Assembly (NCBI RefSeq): GCF_000767835.1 | Contig: NZ_JPEN01000103.1 | Coordinates: 1 to 64,000, forward strand | Length of the DNA: 64,000 nt | Direction of reading: 5' to 3' | Origin: Streptococcus sinensis | GTDB lineage: Bacteria > Bacillota > Bacilli > Lactobacillales > Streptococcaceae | In this document: positions 53,701-61,561 of the stretch, piece by piece | Numbering within the stretch: the stretch's first letter is position 1 | Layout of the letters: each line of letters begins with the position of its first letter | Notes under the pieces: generated by a model | What the model saw: only the letters and a program-made list of their open reading frames with translations | What the model was told of the DNA's origin: nothing | The model's database searches: none | Position numbers and translations under genes: made by a program

Positions 53701-54128
53701 AATTGATGGGATTAAAATATTCAGATTTATCTTTTGAAAAAGGAAGTGGAAAATATAGAATATCTTTAGATAAGTATAATGTTATTAAAAAGAAAGAAGG
53801 TGTACACAAGGAATCAGAATTTAAATTTACACTCTATAAGAATGATTTGATTTTAATAAAAGATTTAGAAAAGAGCGAACAACAATTATTCCGTTATAAT
53901 TCAAGAAACGATACATCGAAACACTATGTTGAATTGAAACCCTATGATAAAGCTAAATTTGAGGGGAATCAGCCTCTAATGGCCTTATTTGGGAATGTTG
54001 CTAAAGGAGGACAGTGCTTGAAAGGTTTAAACAAAGCGAATATCTCCATCTACAAAGTTCAAACAGATGTTTTAGGGAATAAACGTTTTATCAAAAAAGA
54101 GGGTGATGCTCCAAAACTCGAATTTTAA
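50760..54128 (+). CDS. cas9: Cas9, type II-A (S. thermophilus CRISPR1 type)
   Basis: 1122 residues, the small Cas9 form related to St1Cas9 over its whole length. RuvC-I Asp9 in ILGLDIG, arginine-rich bridge helix (RRGFRQGRRLGRRKKHRKVRL), RuvC-II IVIEMARE, HNH site EIDHILPLS with His599 and ATANQEKG with Asn622, and RuvC-III HHHAVDALIIA with Asp741. The C-terminal PAM-interacting part is complete. All catalytic residues are intact, so the enzyme should be active. First gene of cas9-tracrRNA-cas1-cas2-csn2-array; ribosome site GAGGTGGAGTT. Confidence 0.97.
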   Translation: MNGKILGLDIGVASVGVGILDKKTGEIIHASSRIFPAATADSNVERRGFRQGRRLGRRKKHRKVRLADLFSDTGLITDFSKVSINLNPYELRIKGLNEKLTNEELFIALKNIVKRRGISYLDDANEDGESSSSEYGKAVEENRKLLADKTPGQIQLERFEKYGQVRGDFTIEENGEKHRLLNVFSTSAYKKEAERILTKQQDYNQDITDEFIQAYLTILTGKRKYYHGPGNEKSRTDYGRFRTDGTTLDNIFGILIGKCTFYPEEYRAAKASYTAQEFNLLNDLNNLTVPTETKKLSEEQKRQIIEYAKGAKTLGAATLLKYIAKLVDGSVEDIKGYRIDKSEKPEMHTFDIYRKMQTLETVDVEKLSREVLDELAHILTLNTEREGIEEAIKVSFIKREFEQDQIAELVSFRKSNSSLFGKGWHNFSIKLMTELIPELYETSEEQMTILTRLGKQKTKARSKRTKYIDEKELTDEIYNPVVAKSVRQAIKIINLATKKYGVFDNIVIEMARENNEEDAKKDYVKRQKANEDEKNAAMEKAAHQYNGKKELPDNVFHGHKELATKIRLWHQQGEKCLYTGKNIPISDLIHNQYKYEIDHILPLSLSFDDSLANKVLVLATANQEKGQRTPFQALDSMDDAWSYREFKAYVRGARALSNKKKDYLLNEEDINKIEVKQKFIERNLVDTRYSSRVVLNALQDFYKLNDFDTKISVVRGQFTSQLRRKWRIDKSRETYHHHAVDALIIAASSQLRLWKKQGNPLISYKENQFVDSETGEIISLTDDEYKELVFRAPYDHFVDTVSSKKFEDRILFSYQVDSKYNRKISDATIYSTRKAKLGKDKSEETYVLGKIKDIYTQTGYDAFIKLYKKDKSKFLMYHKDPITFEKVIEEILKTYPDKEINEKGKEVACNPFEKYRQENGPLRKYSKKGKGPEIKSLKYYDNKLGNHIDITPDNSENQVILQSLKPWRTDVYFNHKTKIYELMGLKYSDLSFEKGSGKYRISLDKYNVIKKKEGVHKESEFKFTLYKNDLILIKDLEKSEQQLFRYNSRNDTSKHYVELKPYDKAKFEGNQPLMALFGNVAKGGQCLKGLNKANISIYKVQTDVLGNKRFIKKEGDAPKLEF

Positions 54129-54146
54129 AATAATCTTTAAAAAGAG

Positions 54147-54175
54147 TTGCAAATAGCTCTGCAATATATTATAAT
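54147..54175 (+). promoter_or_regulatory. tracrRNA promoter
   Basis: TTGCAA (54147-54152), 17 bases, TATAAT (54170-54175). Predicted start near 54182. Confidence 0.75.
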
Positions 54176-54181
54176 AGCAAT

Positions 54182-54283
54182 TGTAAGGGACGCCTTACAC
54201 AGTTACTTAAATCTTGCAGAAGCTACAAAGATAAGGCTTCATGCCGAAATCAACACCCTGTCTCTTGGCGGGGTGTTTTCGTG
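54182..54283 (+). ncRNA. tracrRNA of CRISPR1-type II-A system
   Basis: Contains an anti-repeat CAGTTACTTAAATCTTG that is complementary to CAAGATTTAAGTAACTG of the array repeat, then the bulge region GCAGAAGCTACAAAGATAAGG, GCTTCATGCCGAAATCA, and a terminator hairpin AACACCC...GGGTGTT followed by TTC. A 5-prime hairpin GTAAGG-GACG-CCTTAC starts the RNA. Order and sequence agree with the S. thermophilus CRISPR1 tracrRNA as remembered. Pairs with pre-crRNA for RNase III processing and Cas9 loading. Confidence 0.92.
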
Positions 54284-54300
54284 TTGTAAAGGGGAAATTG

Positions 54301-55212
54301 ATGACTTGGAGAATTGTACATGTATGTCAAAGTGAAAAAATGAGGTTAAAACTAGATAATCTCTTAATCAAGAAAATGGGAGAAGAATATACCATTCCTT
54401 TGAGTGATATTTCTATCATAGTGGCGGAAGGAGGAGATACAGTTGTAACGCTTCGTTTACTGAGTGCTCTAAGTAAATACAATATAGCTTTAGTCGTTTG
54501 TGACAACGAGCATCTGCCAACCGGTATCTATCATTCTCAAAATGGGCATTTCAGAGCTTATAAGAGATTACAAGAACAATTGCTTTGGACGCAGGAGCAA
54601 AAAGACAAGCTCTGGCAAATTGTTACTTATTTCAAGATTAACAACCAGCAGGATGTACTAGCTATGTTTGAGAAGGATTTAGATTGTATTCAATTATTAG
54701 CTGACTATAAAGATCATATTGAGCTAGGTGATAAAACTAATCGAGAAGGACATGCAGCTAAAGTTTATTTTAATGAATTATTTGGTAAAAAATTTGTGCG
54801 CGTAACTCAGCAGGAAGCTGATGTTATCAATGCAGGTTTAAATTATGGTTATGCGATTATGAGAGCTCAAATGGCAAGGATTGTAGCTGGTTATGGATTG
54901 AATCCCTTGATTGGAATCTTTCATAAAAACGAATACAATCAATTTAACCTGGTAGACGATCTGATGGAACCTTTCAGGCAGATTATTGATGTATGGGTTT
55001 ATCATCATTTAAGAGAAGAAGACTATTTGAAATATGAATTCCGATTAGCTTTAACGGATTTATTAAATGCAAAGATTCGTTATGGCAAGGAAAATTGCAC
55101 TGTGACTGGAGCGATGGATAAATATGTGAAGGGATTTATCAAATGTATTGCGGATAAAGATACAACAAAATTTTACTGTCCAATCGTCTCAAGTTTGGAA
55201 TGGAGTAAATAA
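54301..55212 (+). CDS. cas1: Cas1 integrase, type II-A
   Basis: 303 residues from ATG 54301 (AAAGGGGAAATTG before it); a frame from 54241 runs through tracrRNA and is not used. Cas1 residues: NREGHAAKVYFNELFG (Glu of the metal site), IGIFHKNEYNQFNLVDDLMEPFRQIID (His, then Asp-Asp). It integrates protospacers with Cas2. One base separates it from cas2. Confidence 0.95.
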   Translation: MTWRIVHVCQSEKMRLKLDNLLIKKMGEEYTIPLSDISIIVAEGGDTVVTLRLLSALSKYNIALVVCDNEHLPTGIYHSQNGHFRAYKRLQEQLLWTQEQKDKLWQIVTYFKINNQQDVLAMFEKDLDCIQLLADYKDHIELGDKTNREGHAAKVYFNELFGKKFVRVTQQEADVINAGLNYGYAIMRAQMARIVAGYGLNPLIGIFHKNEYNQFNLVDDLMEPFRQIIDVWVYHHLREEDYLKYEFRLALTDLLNAKIRYGKENCTVTGAMDKYVKGFIKCIADKDTTKFYCPIVSSLEWSK

Positions 55213-55213
55213 G

Positions 55214-55537
55214 ATGAGGTATGAAGCAATGAGATTGATTTGTTTTTTTGATCTTCCTATGGAAACTAATCAGGAAAAGCGAACCTACCGTAATTTTCGT
55301 AAAGAATTGATTGCAAATGGTTTTGAAATGCTCCAGTTTTCTGTATATTATCGAACTTGCCCTAATCGTAGTTTTGCTAGCAAATTCTACAAGAAATTAA
55401 AACAAAGTAATTTACCTAGTGGAAATGTTCGGTTGCTGGCTGTGACGGAAAAACAGTTTTCTGAAATGGTTCTAATCATTGGTGGCAAAACTAAACAAGA
55501 AGAAGTAGTCAGTGATAATAAGTTGGTAGTCATATGA
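55214..55537 (+). CDS. cas2: Cas2, type II-A
   Basis: 107 residues from ATG 55214; upstream in-frame start at 55148 lies inside cas1. CFFDLPMETNQEKRTYRNFRKELIANGFEMLQFSVYYR is the ferredoxin-like Cas2 core. Structural dimer of the Cas1-Cas2 integration complex. Overlaps csn2 by four bases (ATGA). Confidence 0.95.
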   Translation: MRYEAMRLICFFDLPMETNQEKRTYRNFRKELIANGFEMLQFSVYYRTCPNRSFASKFYKKLKQSNLPSGNVRLLAVTEKQFSEMVLIIGGKTKQEEVVSDNKLVVI

Positions 55538-56577
55538 AACTATATTTTAAGCACCCTTATAAGGAAAATCTATCCATTAATTTTGGAAAATTTACGCAGG
55601 TTGTTGGTGAAGACCAACAGTTGAAGTATTATATTTGGCAATTATTAGTCTGGTATTTTGGTGGTAAAAAATACAACATAGAGGACTTAACACTCTTTGA
55701 ACAGAGCGAGCCAGAAATTTGTACAGAAGAGATGATCATAAAAAGAAGTGAGTATAAGATTGTTTCGATTTCAAATATTCAGGATTTGATTGAGCAGATG
55801 GATTACAAAAAGGGAACAGTTGCATTTGATTTTTTAAAGTCCAAACTGGATAACCTAGAAGTGATAGAACAAATTGATTTTATCAATGATAAACTAGATC
55901 AAATATCGACTATAGTAAATAAGCAACTCAATTTTCAAATTGGCGATATTGATTATCATACTGAAAGTGTCTATCTGAATGTAGAACAACTGATTTTAAA
56001 ATATTTTCTTCCATATTTTGGAATGGGAGATAAAAATATTTCCTTTGAATTTGTCGAAAATGAAACCAAGTTTTTAATATTCTTGGCAATGTTGCAAGAG
56101 ACACTTTTAAAAACTAATCAGAAAATAATTTTGCTTTTAAGAAGTATGGATGATTATCTGACTTATCAATCTTTTGTGAAGTGTTGTGAGCACCTCCAAA
56201 TGATGACAGAAAAATTTCCTAATATTTATGTAATCTCTTTTCCTTCAAATGAAGGCTACCTTTATATCAACAGAGAAAATATGGAATTTGTCAATATTAT
56301 TTCTGGTTTTATAGAGCATTACTATGAATTTCGGTTTATGTATGAAAGTTTTGTACAGCGTTATCCATCCAACGAGATTCCCAATGAAGAAGAATTTTTA
56401 ATTTCCTTGCAAAAAATTTCTCCTTATTTGTTTAGCTCTGATGTGGAACATATGAGCCTTTCGATTTATGATATGGTTACTTTAAAAATTATGAATAACT
56501 TATACCAATATGATAAAATTATTGATTTTAAAGTGCAGATGGCCAATCCATTGTTAATGAGCTTTTTAAAAAGTTAG
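55534..56577 (+). CDS. csn2: Csn2, long form
   Basis: 347 residues, much longer than the 220-residue form of S. pyogenes type and equal to the S. thermophilus CRISPR1 long form. Starts MKLYFKHPYKENLSINFGKFTQVVG and has a C-terminal helical extension. Csn2 rings bind DNA ends and help spacer acquisition with Cas1-Cas2 and Cas9. Stops three bases before the array promoter. Confidence 0.92.
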   Translation: MKLYFKHPYKENLSINFGKFTQVVGEDQQLKYYIWQLLVWYFGGKKYNIEDLTLFEQSEPEICTEEMIIKRSEYKIVSISNIQDLIEQMDYKKGTVAFDFLKSKLDNLEVIEQIDFINDKLDQISTIVNKQLNFQIGDIDYHTESVYLNVEQLILKYFLPYFGMGDKNISFEFVENETKFLIFLAMLQETLLKTNQKIILLLRSMDDYLTYQSFVKCCEHLQMMTEKFPNIYVISFPSNEGYLYINRENMEFVNIISGFIEHYYEFRFMYESFVQRYPSNEIPNEEEFLISLQKISPYLFSSDVEHMSLSIYDMVTLKIMNNLYQYDKIIDFKVQMANPLLMSFLKS

Positions 56578-56579
56578 AC

Positions 56580-56608
56580 TTGACAAGCTTTTTGGGAGAA
56601 TCTATAAT
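56580..56608 (+). promoter_or_regulatory. pre-crRNA promoter in CRISPR leader
   Basis: TTGACA (56580-56585), 17-base spacer, TATAAT (56603-56608): perfect consensus. Predicted start near 56615. Confidence 0.88.
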
Positions 56609-56647
56609 CAGTATGTGAGTACAAAAAGCAAAATTTTTTAATTTGAG
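56609..56647 (+). promoter_or_regulatory. CRISPR leader end with anchor ATTTGAG
   Basis: The leader ends in ATTTGAG at 56641-56647 directly before the first repeat, which is the leader-anchoring sequence that directs spacer insertion in S. thermophilus type II-A. It also contains GAGTACAAAAA (56617-56627), complementary to TTTTTGTACTC of the first repeat. Confidence 0.8.
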
Positions 56648-58134
56648 GTTTTTGTACTCTCAAGATTTAAGTAACTGTACAACAAAATGGTGTTTATTTA
56701 TATCACCCAATATGTTTTTGTACTCTCAAGATTTAAGTAACTGTACAACATGGTAAAAAATCCACTAATTAACTCAGTGTTTTTGTACTCTCAAGATTTA
56801 AGTAACTGTACAACCTAGATAAAGCTGAACCAATTAAACAAATGTTTTTGTACTCTCAAGATTTAAGTAACTGTACAACCTAATTGATTTGATAGGTAGT
56901 CCTGACTCTGTTTTTGTACTCTCAAGATTTAAGTAACTGTACAACAAAAAAATGATGATTAGAAAGAGAGTTATAGTTTTTGTACTCTCAAGATTTAAGT
57001 AACTGTACAACCTTATAATCTTTCTACTATTGTCGTAACTCGTTTTTGTACTCTCAAGATTTAAGTAACTGTACAACATACCGATAGTCTTTATTTAAAA
57101 GAAGAAGGTTTTTGTACTCTCAAGATTTAAGTAACTGTACAACAATTGGCTAGAGAAACAAGCGGGAGGAGTTGTTTTTGTACTCTCAAGATTTAAGTAA
57201 CTGTACAACTTTAGCTTCTTTAGATATTTTTGAAACTTTGTTTTTGTACTCTCAAGATTTAAGTAACTGTACAACTTGGTGGCAATGGGGCTATCAAGCT
57301 TTTGTAGTTTTTGTACTCTCAAGATTTAAGTAACTGTACAACTAACTAATATCAAACATTTAAATAATACAAGTTTTTGTACTCTCAAGATTTAAGTAAC
57401 TGTACAACTACAGTTTGGAATCCAAAACGCCCGTGTATGTTTTTGTACTCTCAAGATTTAAGTAACTGTACAACGGAAAACAAGCCAACAATTTTTGTAA
57501 TTCAGTTTTTGTACTCTCAAGATTTAAGTAACTGTACAACCCTTTCCTTTACAATTCCTGCAGAATCTATAGTTTTTGTACTCTCAAGATTTAAGTAACT
57601 GTACAACTCCAAGGAAGGCTATAACTTTTCGGTCAAGTTTTTGTACTCTCAAGATTTAAGTAACTGTACAACATATAATATAATTAAAGATAACAAAGGA
57701 GGTTTTTGTACTCTCAAGATTTAAGTAACTGTACAACAATAATTTTGAATATATTAATGATAACTTAGTTTTTGTACTCTCAAGATTTAAGTAACTGTAC
57801 AACTTCAACGTCAATAAATGATAGTAAATCTAAAGTTTTTGTACTCTCAAGATTTAAGTAACTGTACAACTTAAATATGATAATTATAATGTTGAAACTA
57901 GTTTTTGTACTCTCAAGATTTAAGTAACTGTACAACTTAAATATGATAATTATAATGTTGAAACTAGTTTTTGTACTCTCAAGATTTAAGTAACTGTACA
58001 ACGTTTAGCCCTTTTTCTTTGTTTGTTCATTTGTTTTTGTACTCTCAAGATTTAAGTAACTGTACAACTAATTTTGCCGCCGAAGCGGGAATCAAAGCGT
58101 TTTTGTACTCTCAAGATTTAAGTAACTGTACAAC
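56648..58134 (+). CRISPR. CRISPR1-type II-A array, 23 repeats and 22 spacers
   Basis: Repeats are 36 bases, GTTTTTGTACTCTCAAGATT followed by TAAGTAACTGTACAAC. They start at 56648, 56714, 56779, 56844, 56910, 56976, 57042, 57108, 57174, 57240, 57307, 57373, 57439, 57505, 57572, 57637, 57702, 57768, 57835, 57901, 57967, 58033 and 58099. All appear identical, including the last. Spacers are 29-31 bases. Spacers 19 and 20 (57871-57900 and 57937-57966) are identical. Transcribed from the leader promoter in the same direction as the cas genes. Confidence 0.98.
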
Positions 58135-58269
58135 AGAAGAAAGCTAAACGGGCTTGGTACTGGTCTCATAAAATGGCTTTTTGTCTTGCTAACTTTATGA
58201 CTGGGAACAAGCAATGTTGTAGATGGTTCTGGAAGAATTCGAAAGTGAAGATTAGAAGGAAAAGTAATC

Positions 58270-58656
58270 ATGGAAAATGTAAACCAAATCTCCCAATGTC
58301 AGACTCTTTGGGCTAGAAATAAGTATCTAGTGCTCAGTCATTCCAGCAAGATCTATCTTGAAATCCGCCAATATCTGAAAAGAGACTTGGTGGAAGCAAC
58401 ACATGTACAAGACTTGATTGTTCAGGCGGTAGCCCTGCCTGAAAACCGCGGTCAGGTCTGCAACGCCTTTCAGCATGTTTGGGGCTATTTTAAGAGAAAA
58501 GCTAGCTCAGCTGAAAAAGAAGAATTTATGCTACTTTTAGAGCGATACCAAGCAGGTCAGGTGGAGCAGGAGGCTTTGGTAGAAGCTGTAAAAGGTTTGC
58601 TTCGAAAGTACCCCAATTCTTACCTGCAGCAGTCGACGTTGATATTTGGTGATTAG
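58270..58656 (+). CDS. DUF1722/YbgA family protein
   Basis: 128 residues. LWARNKYLVLSHSSKIYLEIRQYLKRDL, FQHVWGYFKRKASSAEKEEFMLLLERYQAGQ and LLRKYPNSYLQQ are the YbgA (DUF1722) motifs. Usually fused to or beside DUF523 proteins or photolyases; here it stands alone. Function unknown. GAAGGAAAAGTAATC ribosome site. The 135 bases between array and gene have an open frame of no recognisable family. Confidence 0.87.
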   Translation: MENVNQISQCQTLWARNKYLVLSHSSKIYLEIRQYLKRDLVEATHVQDLIVQAVALPENRGQVCNAFQHVWGYFKRKASSAEKEEFMLLLERYQAGQVEQEALVEAVKGLLRKYPNSYLQQSTLIFGD

Positions 58657-58719
58657 GCGTGAGGCTCGGCTATCGAAGATGACTAGCGTTAATTCTCTAG
58701 AAGAAGCAATAGATTCTAC

Positions 58720-58752
58720 ATCTCCAGTCCAATAGGGCTGGGGAATTTTTGA
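58720..58752 (+). terminator. terminator after DUF1722 gene
   Basis: TCCAGTCC...GGGCTGGGGA hairpin followed by TTTTTG. Confidence 0.65.
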
Positions 58753-58820
58753 TTTCTAAATAAAAAATGCTATATGATTGACAAACGAAACAGACAAATG
58801 TAGAAAATGGAGAAAGCGAT

Positions 58821-59276
58821 ATGACTATTTCAAAAAAAGCCTTTACTGGAATCTTATCATTAACAGTCGCAGTTCTATTGACTGCTTGTTCAGGCAATAC
58901 TAATCAGGGAGGAAATACCACTTCAACCCAGTCTGAGCAAAACAAGACTTCGCAGTCATCAACTAGCTCTTCGACAGGATCTTCCTCTAGTCAGACTTCT
59001 TCATCCAATGAAGGTCAGACTAGTAATCTAGACGGAAGCTATCAGGCAAGCGACTATGATGGTGACCAATATGTCCTAGAAATTAATGGTAAGACTGGTA
59101 CTTGGACGGAAACCGAGGTAGATGGCAGTAAGGAAATTAAGCAGGTACAAGTAGATACAGCTAATCAAAGATTGATTGTCGGTGACGATGTTAAAAGCTA
59201 TCGTCAAAATGGCAATCAGCTGATTGTGGATGAACTGGATGATGATCCAGATACTCTGACCTTTAGCAAGCAATAA
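58821..59276 (+). CDS. putative lipoprotein with Ser/Thr-rich linker
   Basis: 151 residues. Signal peptide with lipobox LLTAC (Cys at about 23), then a 45-residue Ser/Thr/Gln/Asn-rich linker, and a small C-terminal beta-type domain (YQASDYDGDQYVLEINGKTGTWTETE...DTLTFSK). Similar short streptococcal lipoproteins are annotated as hypothetical; no enzymatic motif is seen. AAAATGGAGAAAGCGAT ribosome site. Single gene with its own terminator. Confidence 0.82.
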   Translation: MTISKKAFTGILSLTVAVLLTACSGNTNQGGNTTSTQSEQNKTSQSSTSSSTGSSSSQTSSSNEGQTSNLDGSYQASDYDGDQYVLEINGKTGTWTETEVDGSKEIKQVQVDTANQRLIVGDDVKSYRQNGNQLIVDELDDDPDTLTFSKQ

Positions 59277-59341
59277 GCCGATTTTCAATCTGCTCTGGAT
59301 AAGAGAAGGAGCGGGTCAGATAGCGGTCGAAACCTAGAGAA

Positions 59342-59400
59342 AAGAAACAAGGCAAGCTTCGGTAGATGAACTGAAGTCCGTGCTTGTTTCTTTTTATTTT
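59342..59400 (+). terminator. terminator after lipoprotein gene
   Basis: AGAAACAAG pairs with CTTGTTTCT around a long loop (about 30 bases), then TTTTTATTTT. Confidence 0.7.
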
Positions 59401-59500
59401 ACGATTTTCTTTCACGGAATGTTTCTGACTTAGTGAATGAGTGATTTTCGCCTGAATCTAGTCACTATTAGTCTCATATGTTTTTCTAGCTTGCTTCTTT

Positions 59501-59509
59501 ATGATATAA
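59501..59509 (+). promoter_or_regulatory. hrtB-like promoter
   Basis: TGATATAAT extended -10 near 59501-59509 in CTTTATGATATAATGG, about 30 bases before the TTG start. Confidence 0.5.
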
Positions 59510-59539
59510 TGGTCTTAAATATCTCAAAGGAGGACAGCT

Positions 59540-60601
59540 TTGTTTTTAGCTTTTAAAGAGATTGTCTACAGTCGCGGACGTTACCGTATGGTTGTTGCTG
59601 TGGTCTTTCTCATTACCTATATGGTTTTCTTTTTATCCAGTCTTTCTGTCGGCTTGGCTAGACTCAATCGCTTGGCTTTGGACCAATGGCAGGCTGAGTC
59701 GATCGTCTTGTCGGAGTACGCCAATAAGAATCTGGTAGCTTCGACTCTCAAGGAAGAGGAGTATAATAGCCTGCTTCAGGGGGACTCAATCGCTGCTTTG
59801 GGACAAACGTCAGCAGTGGCCAATTATGAAGATGGGACGGATAAACTCAACGCTCAAATTTTTGGTCTCTCTTGGAATAGTTTTCTAGCGCCTGACATTA
59901 TTGAGGGACGTCCTGCTGAGACTGCTTATGAAGTTATTGCGGATAAGCGCCTGCAGCAAAAGGGTGTAAAACTAGGCGACCAGCTTCAGCTCAATGGCAG
60001 TGAGCGTCTTTATCAGGTTGTTGGTTTCACAGAGGATAACAGCTTCTTAACTCAGCCAGTTCTCTTCATGACGTTGGAAGATTTCAGGGAATTAAAGTAC
60101 GGCTCTAGTCAGGTTAAGAATATCAGCGCACTTGTGGTCAAAGATAGTCAAAAAATTGAAGAAACTGGGCTTAGTCAGCTCTCTATGAGTGATTTTATAG
60201 AAAATATCCCTGGTTATCAGCCTCAGGTTCTGACTTTTTCCTTTATGATTGGGGCCATGGTTCTGATTACCTTTTTAGTATTGGGGATTTTCATGTACAT
60301 CATCACCATTCAGAAGACTCAACTTTACGGTATTATGCGTGCCCAAGGGATTGCTAGTGGAAAGATTATTGCTTCTATTTTCTGGCAGATTTTCATCCTG
60401 TCCACTCTGGGAATCAGCTTAGCTGTCTTGGCTCTTTTGGGAACCCAGCTAGTCTTGCCGGCTTCTATTCCTTTTTACAGTGACTGGCGAGCTTATGCTG
60501 GATTGATTGTCCTGATTGTTTTCATGTCACTGGCTGGCGGGCTCTTGTCCATTCACCGAGTTCTGACAATTGACCCTATCACAGCGATCGGAGGTGAGTA
60601 A
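59540..60601 (+). CDS. HrtB-like ABC transporter permease (FtsX/MacB type)
   Basis: 353 residues starting at TTG 59540, supported by AAAGGAGGACAGC at ideal spacing and the absence of a nearby ATG. Four transmembrane segments: one at about 17-38, then a large extracellular domain (to about 230) and three segments in the C-terminal part, ending DPITAIGGE. Layout and length match HrtB, the permease of heme exporters in staphylococci and streptococci. Substrate is inferred, not shown. Stop overlaps by position the next ATG (60602). Confidence 0.8.
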   Translation: MFLAFKEIVYSRGRYRMVVAVVFLITYMVFFLSSLSVGLARLNRLALDQWQAESIVLSEYANKNLVASTLKEEEYNSLLQGDSIAALGQTSAVANYEDGTDKLNAQIFGLSWNSFLAPDIIEGRPAETAYEVIADKRLQQKGVKLGDQLQLNGSERLYQVVGFTEDNSFLTQPVLFMTLEDFRELKYGSSQVKNISALVVKDSQKIEETGLSQLSMSDFIENIPGYQPQVLTFSFMIGAMVLITFLVLGIFMYIITIQKTQLYGIMRAQGIASGKIIASIFWQIFILSTLGISLAVLALLGTQLVLPASIPFYSDWRAYAGLIVLIVFMSLAGGLLSIHRVLTIDPITAIGGE

Positions 60602-61267
60602 ATGGCGATTATAGAACTAAAAGGGGTTACAAAAGAATATGGTCAAGGGCATACGCTGGTCCAAGCCCTGAAGCCAACTGATTTCCAACTAGAAGCAGGG
60701 CAGTTTGTAGCTATTATTGGACCGTCAGGATCGGGAAAAACAACCTTTCTGACCTTGCTGGGCCACTTGCAAACTCCATCAAATGGACAGATTTTGCTGC
60801 ATGGAAAAGATACCTCTAAGCTCAAGGAAAAGGAGCGGGCTTCCCTGCGTTTCAATGATTTTGGCTTTATTTTGCAGGCCTCCAATCTCATTCCTTTTCT
60901 GAAAATCGAAGACCAGTTTCAGCTGATTGACCGCTTATCTAAAAAGGAAAGAACAAATCTGGACAGTCTGATTGAGCTACTAGATCTAAAAGACACGCTT
61001 AAGCAGTATCCCAAAGAATTGTCCGGCGGAGAACGGCAGAGAGCTGCTATCGCCAGAGCGCTTTACAATAGCCCAGATATTATCTTGGCTGATGAGCCGA
61101 CAGCTAGTCTGGATACAGAGCGGGCTAAGTGCGTGGTCCATCTACTCAAAGAAGTAACACAGAAATTCAATAAGAGCGTGGTCATGATTACCCATGATAC
61201 CCGCCTACTGGACGAGGTTGACAAGGTCTATGAAATGCAAGACGGAGTGCTGACTCAAGTCCGATGA
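60602..61267 (+). CDS. HrtA-like ABC transporter ATP-binding protein
   Basis: 221 residues. Walker [11 protein letters not shown]-loop FILQASNLIPFL, signature LSGGERQRA, Walker B IILADEPTASLD, H-loop MITHDTRLL. Lolcde/MacB-like exporter ATPase of the kind that pairs with HrtB. Starts directly after the permease stop. Confidence 0.85.
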   Translation: MAIIELKGVTKEYGQGHTLVQALKPTDFQLEAGQFVAIIGPSGSGKTTFLTLLGHLQTPSNGQILLHGKDTSKLKEKERASLRFNDFGFILQASNLIPFLKIEDQFQLIDRLSKKERTNLDSLIELLDLKDTLKQYPKELSGGERQRAAIARALYNSPDIILADEPTASLDTERAKCVVHLLKEVTQKFNKSVVMITHDTRLLDEVDKVYEMQDGVLTQVR

Positions 61268-61360
61268 AGATGTGCCCAAACAGAAAAATAGTTTGGGACA
61301 AGGAGAGTACCACGATTCATGATCAGGCGAATTCTCAGCTAGATTGAATAGACAAACAAA

Positions 61361-61394
61361 CACGGTTCTATTTTTCAAGAACCGTGCTTCTTTT
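61361..61394. terminator. shared hairpin between hrtA-like gene and minus-strand gene
   Basis: CACGGTTCT (61361-61369) pairs with AGAACCGTG (61378-61386), followed by CTTCTTTTT on the plus strand. The minus-strand 61-codon gene ends inside it (stop at 61375). Confidence 0.8.
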
Positions 61395-61560
61395 TCTTCG
61401 CTTTTTCGTAATTTTCAGGATTTATTTTTGTGGTGCGGGCTTTGTTGAGGAAGGCCTCCTTCCAGCTACGTTTTTGGATGGTATCTCTGACTTGCTCATT
61501 CTTTCGACTTTCTAGATATTCGCCTAGATTCTTTGCTTTGATAAATTCTGTGATGCCCAT
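61375..61560 (-). CDS. small basic protein coupled to mnmE
   Basis: 61 residues, lysine-rich and probably helical: ITEFIKAKNLGEYLESRKNE, then a KKKKHGS tail. I do not recognise a family. Start codon lies one base after the mnmE stop (TGATATG), with AGGG-like bases inside the mnmE end. Its stop is within the terminator hairpin. Tight coupling suggests a real expressed gene with mnmE. Confidence 0.7.
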   Translation of the reverse strand: MGITEFIKAKNLGEYLESRKNEQVRDTIQKRSWKEAFLNKARTTKINPENYEKAKKKKHGS

Positions 61561-61561
61561 A

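Noticed and set aside
54129-54182. A long-form tracrRNA acting as natural guide to repress the cas9 promoter
   Set aside because: I could not find a convincing match between sequence upstream of the anti-repeat and the cas9 promoter; a computed alignment would be needed.
54147-54335. 62-codon ORF over the tracrRNA
   Set aside because: It coincides with the tracrRNA promoter, anti-repeat and terminator, and has no supporting homology or ribosome site.
56834-58001. ORFs on both strands across the CRISPR array, encoding repeated LYSYLNLESTKT or LYSQDLSNCTT
   Set aside because: They are translations of the 36-base repeat and have no ribosome sites; the array explains them.
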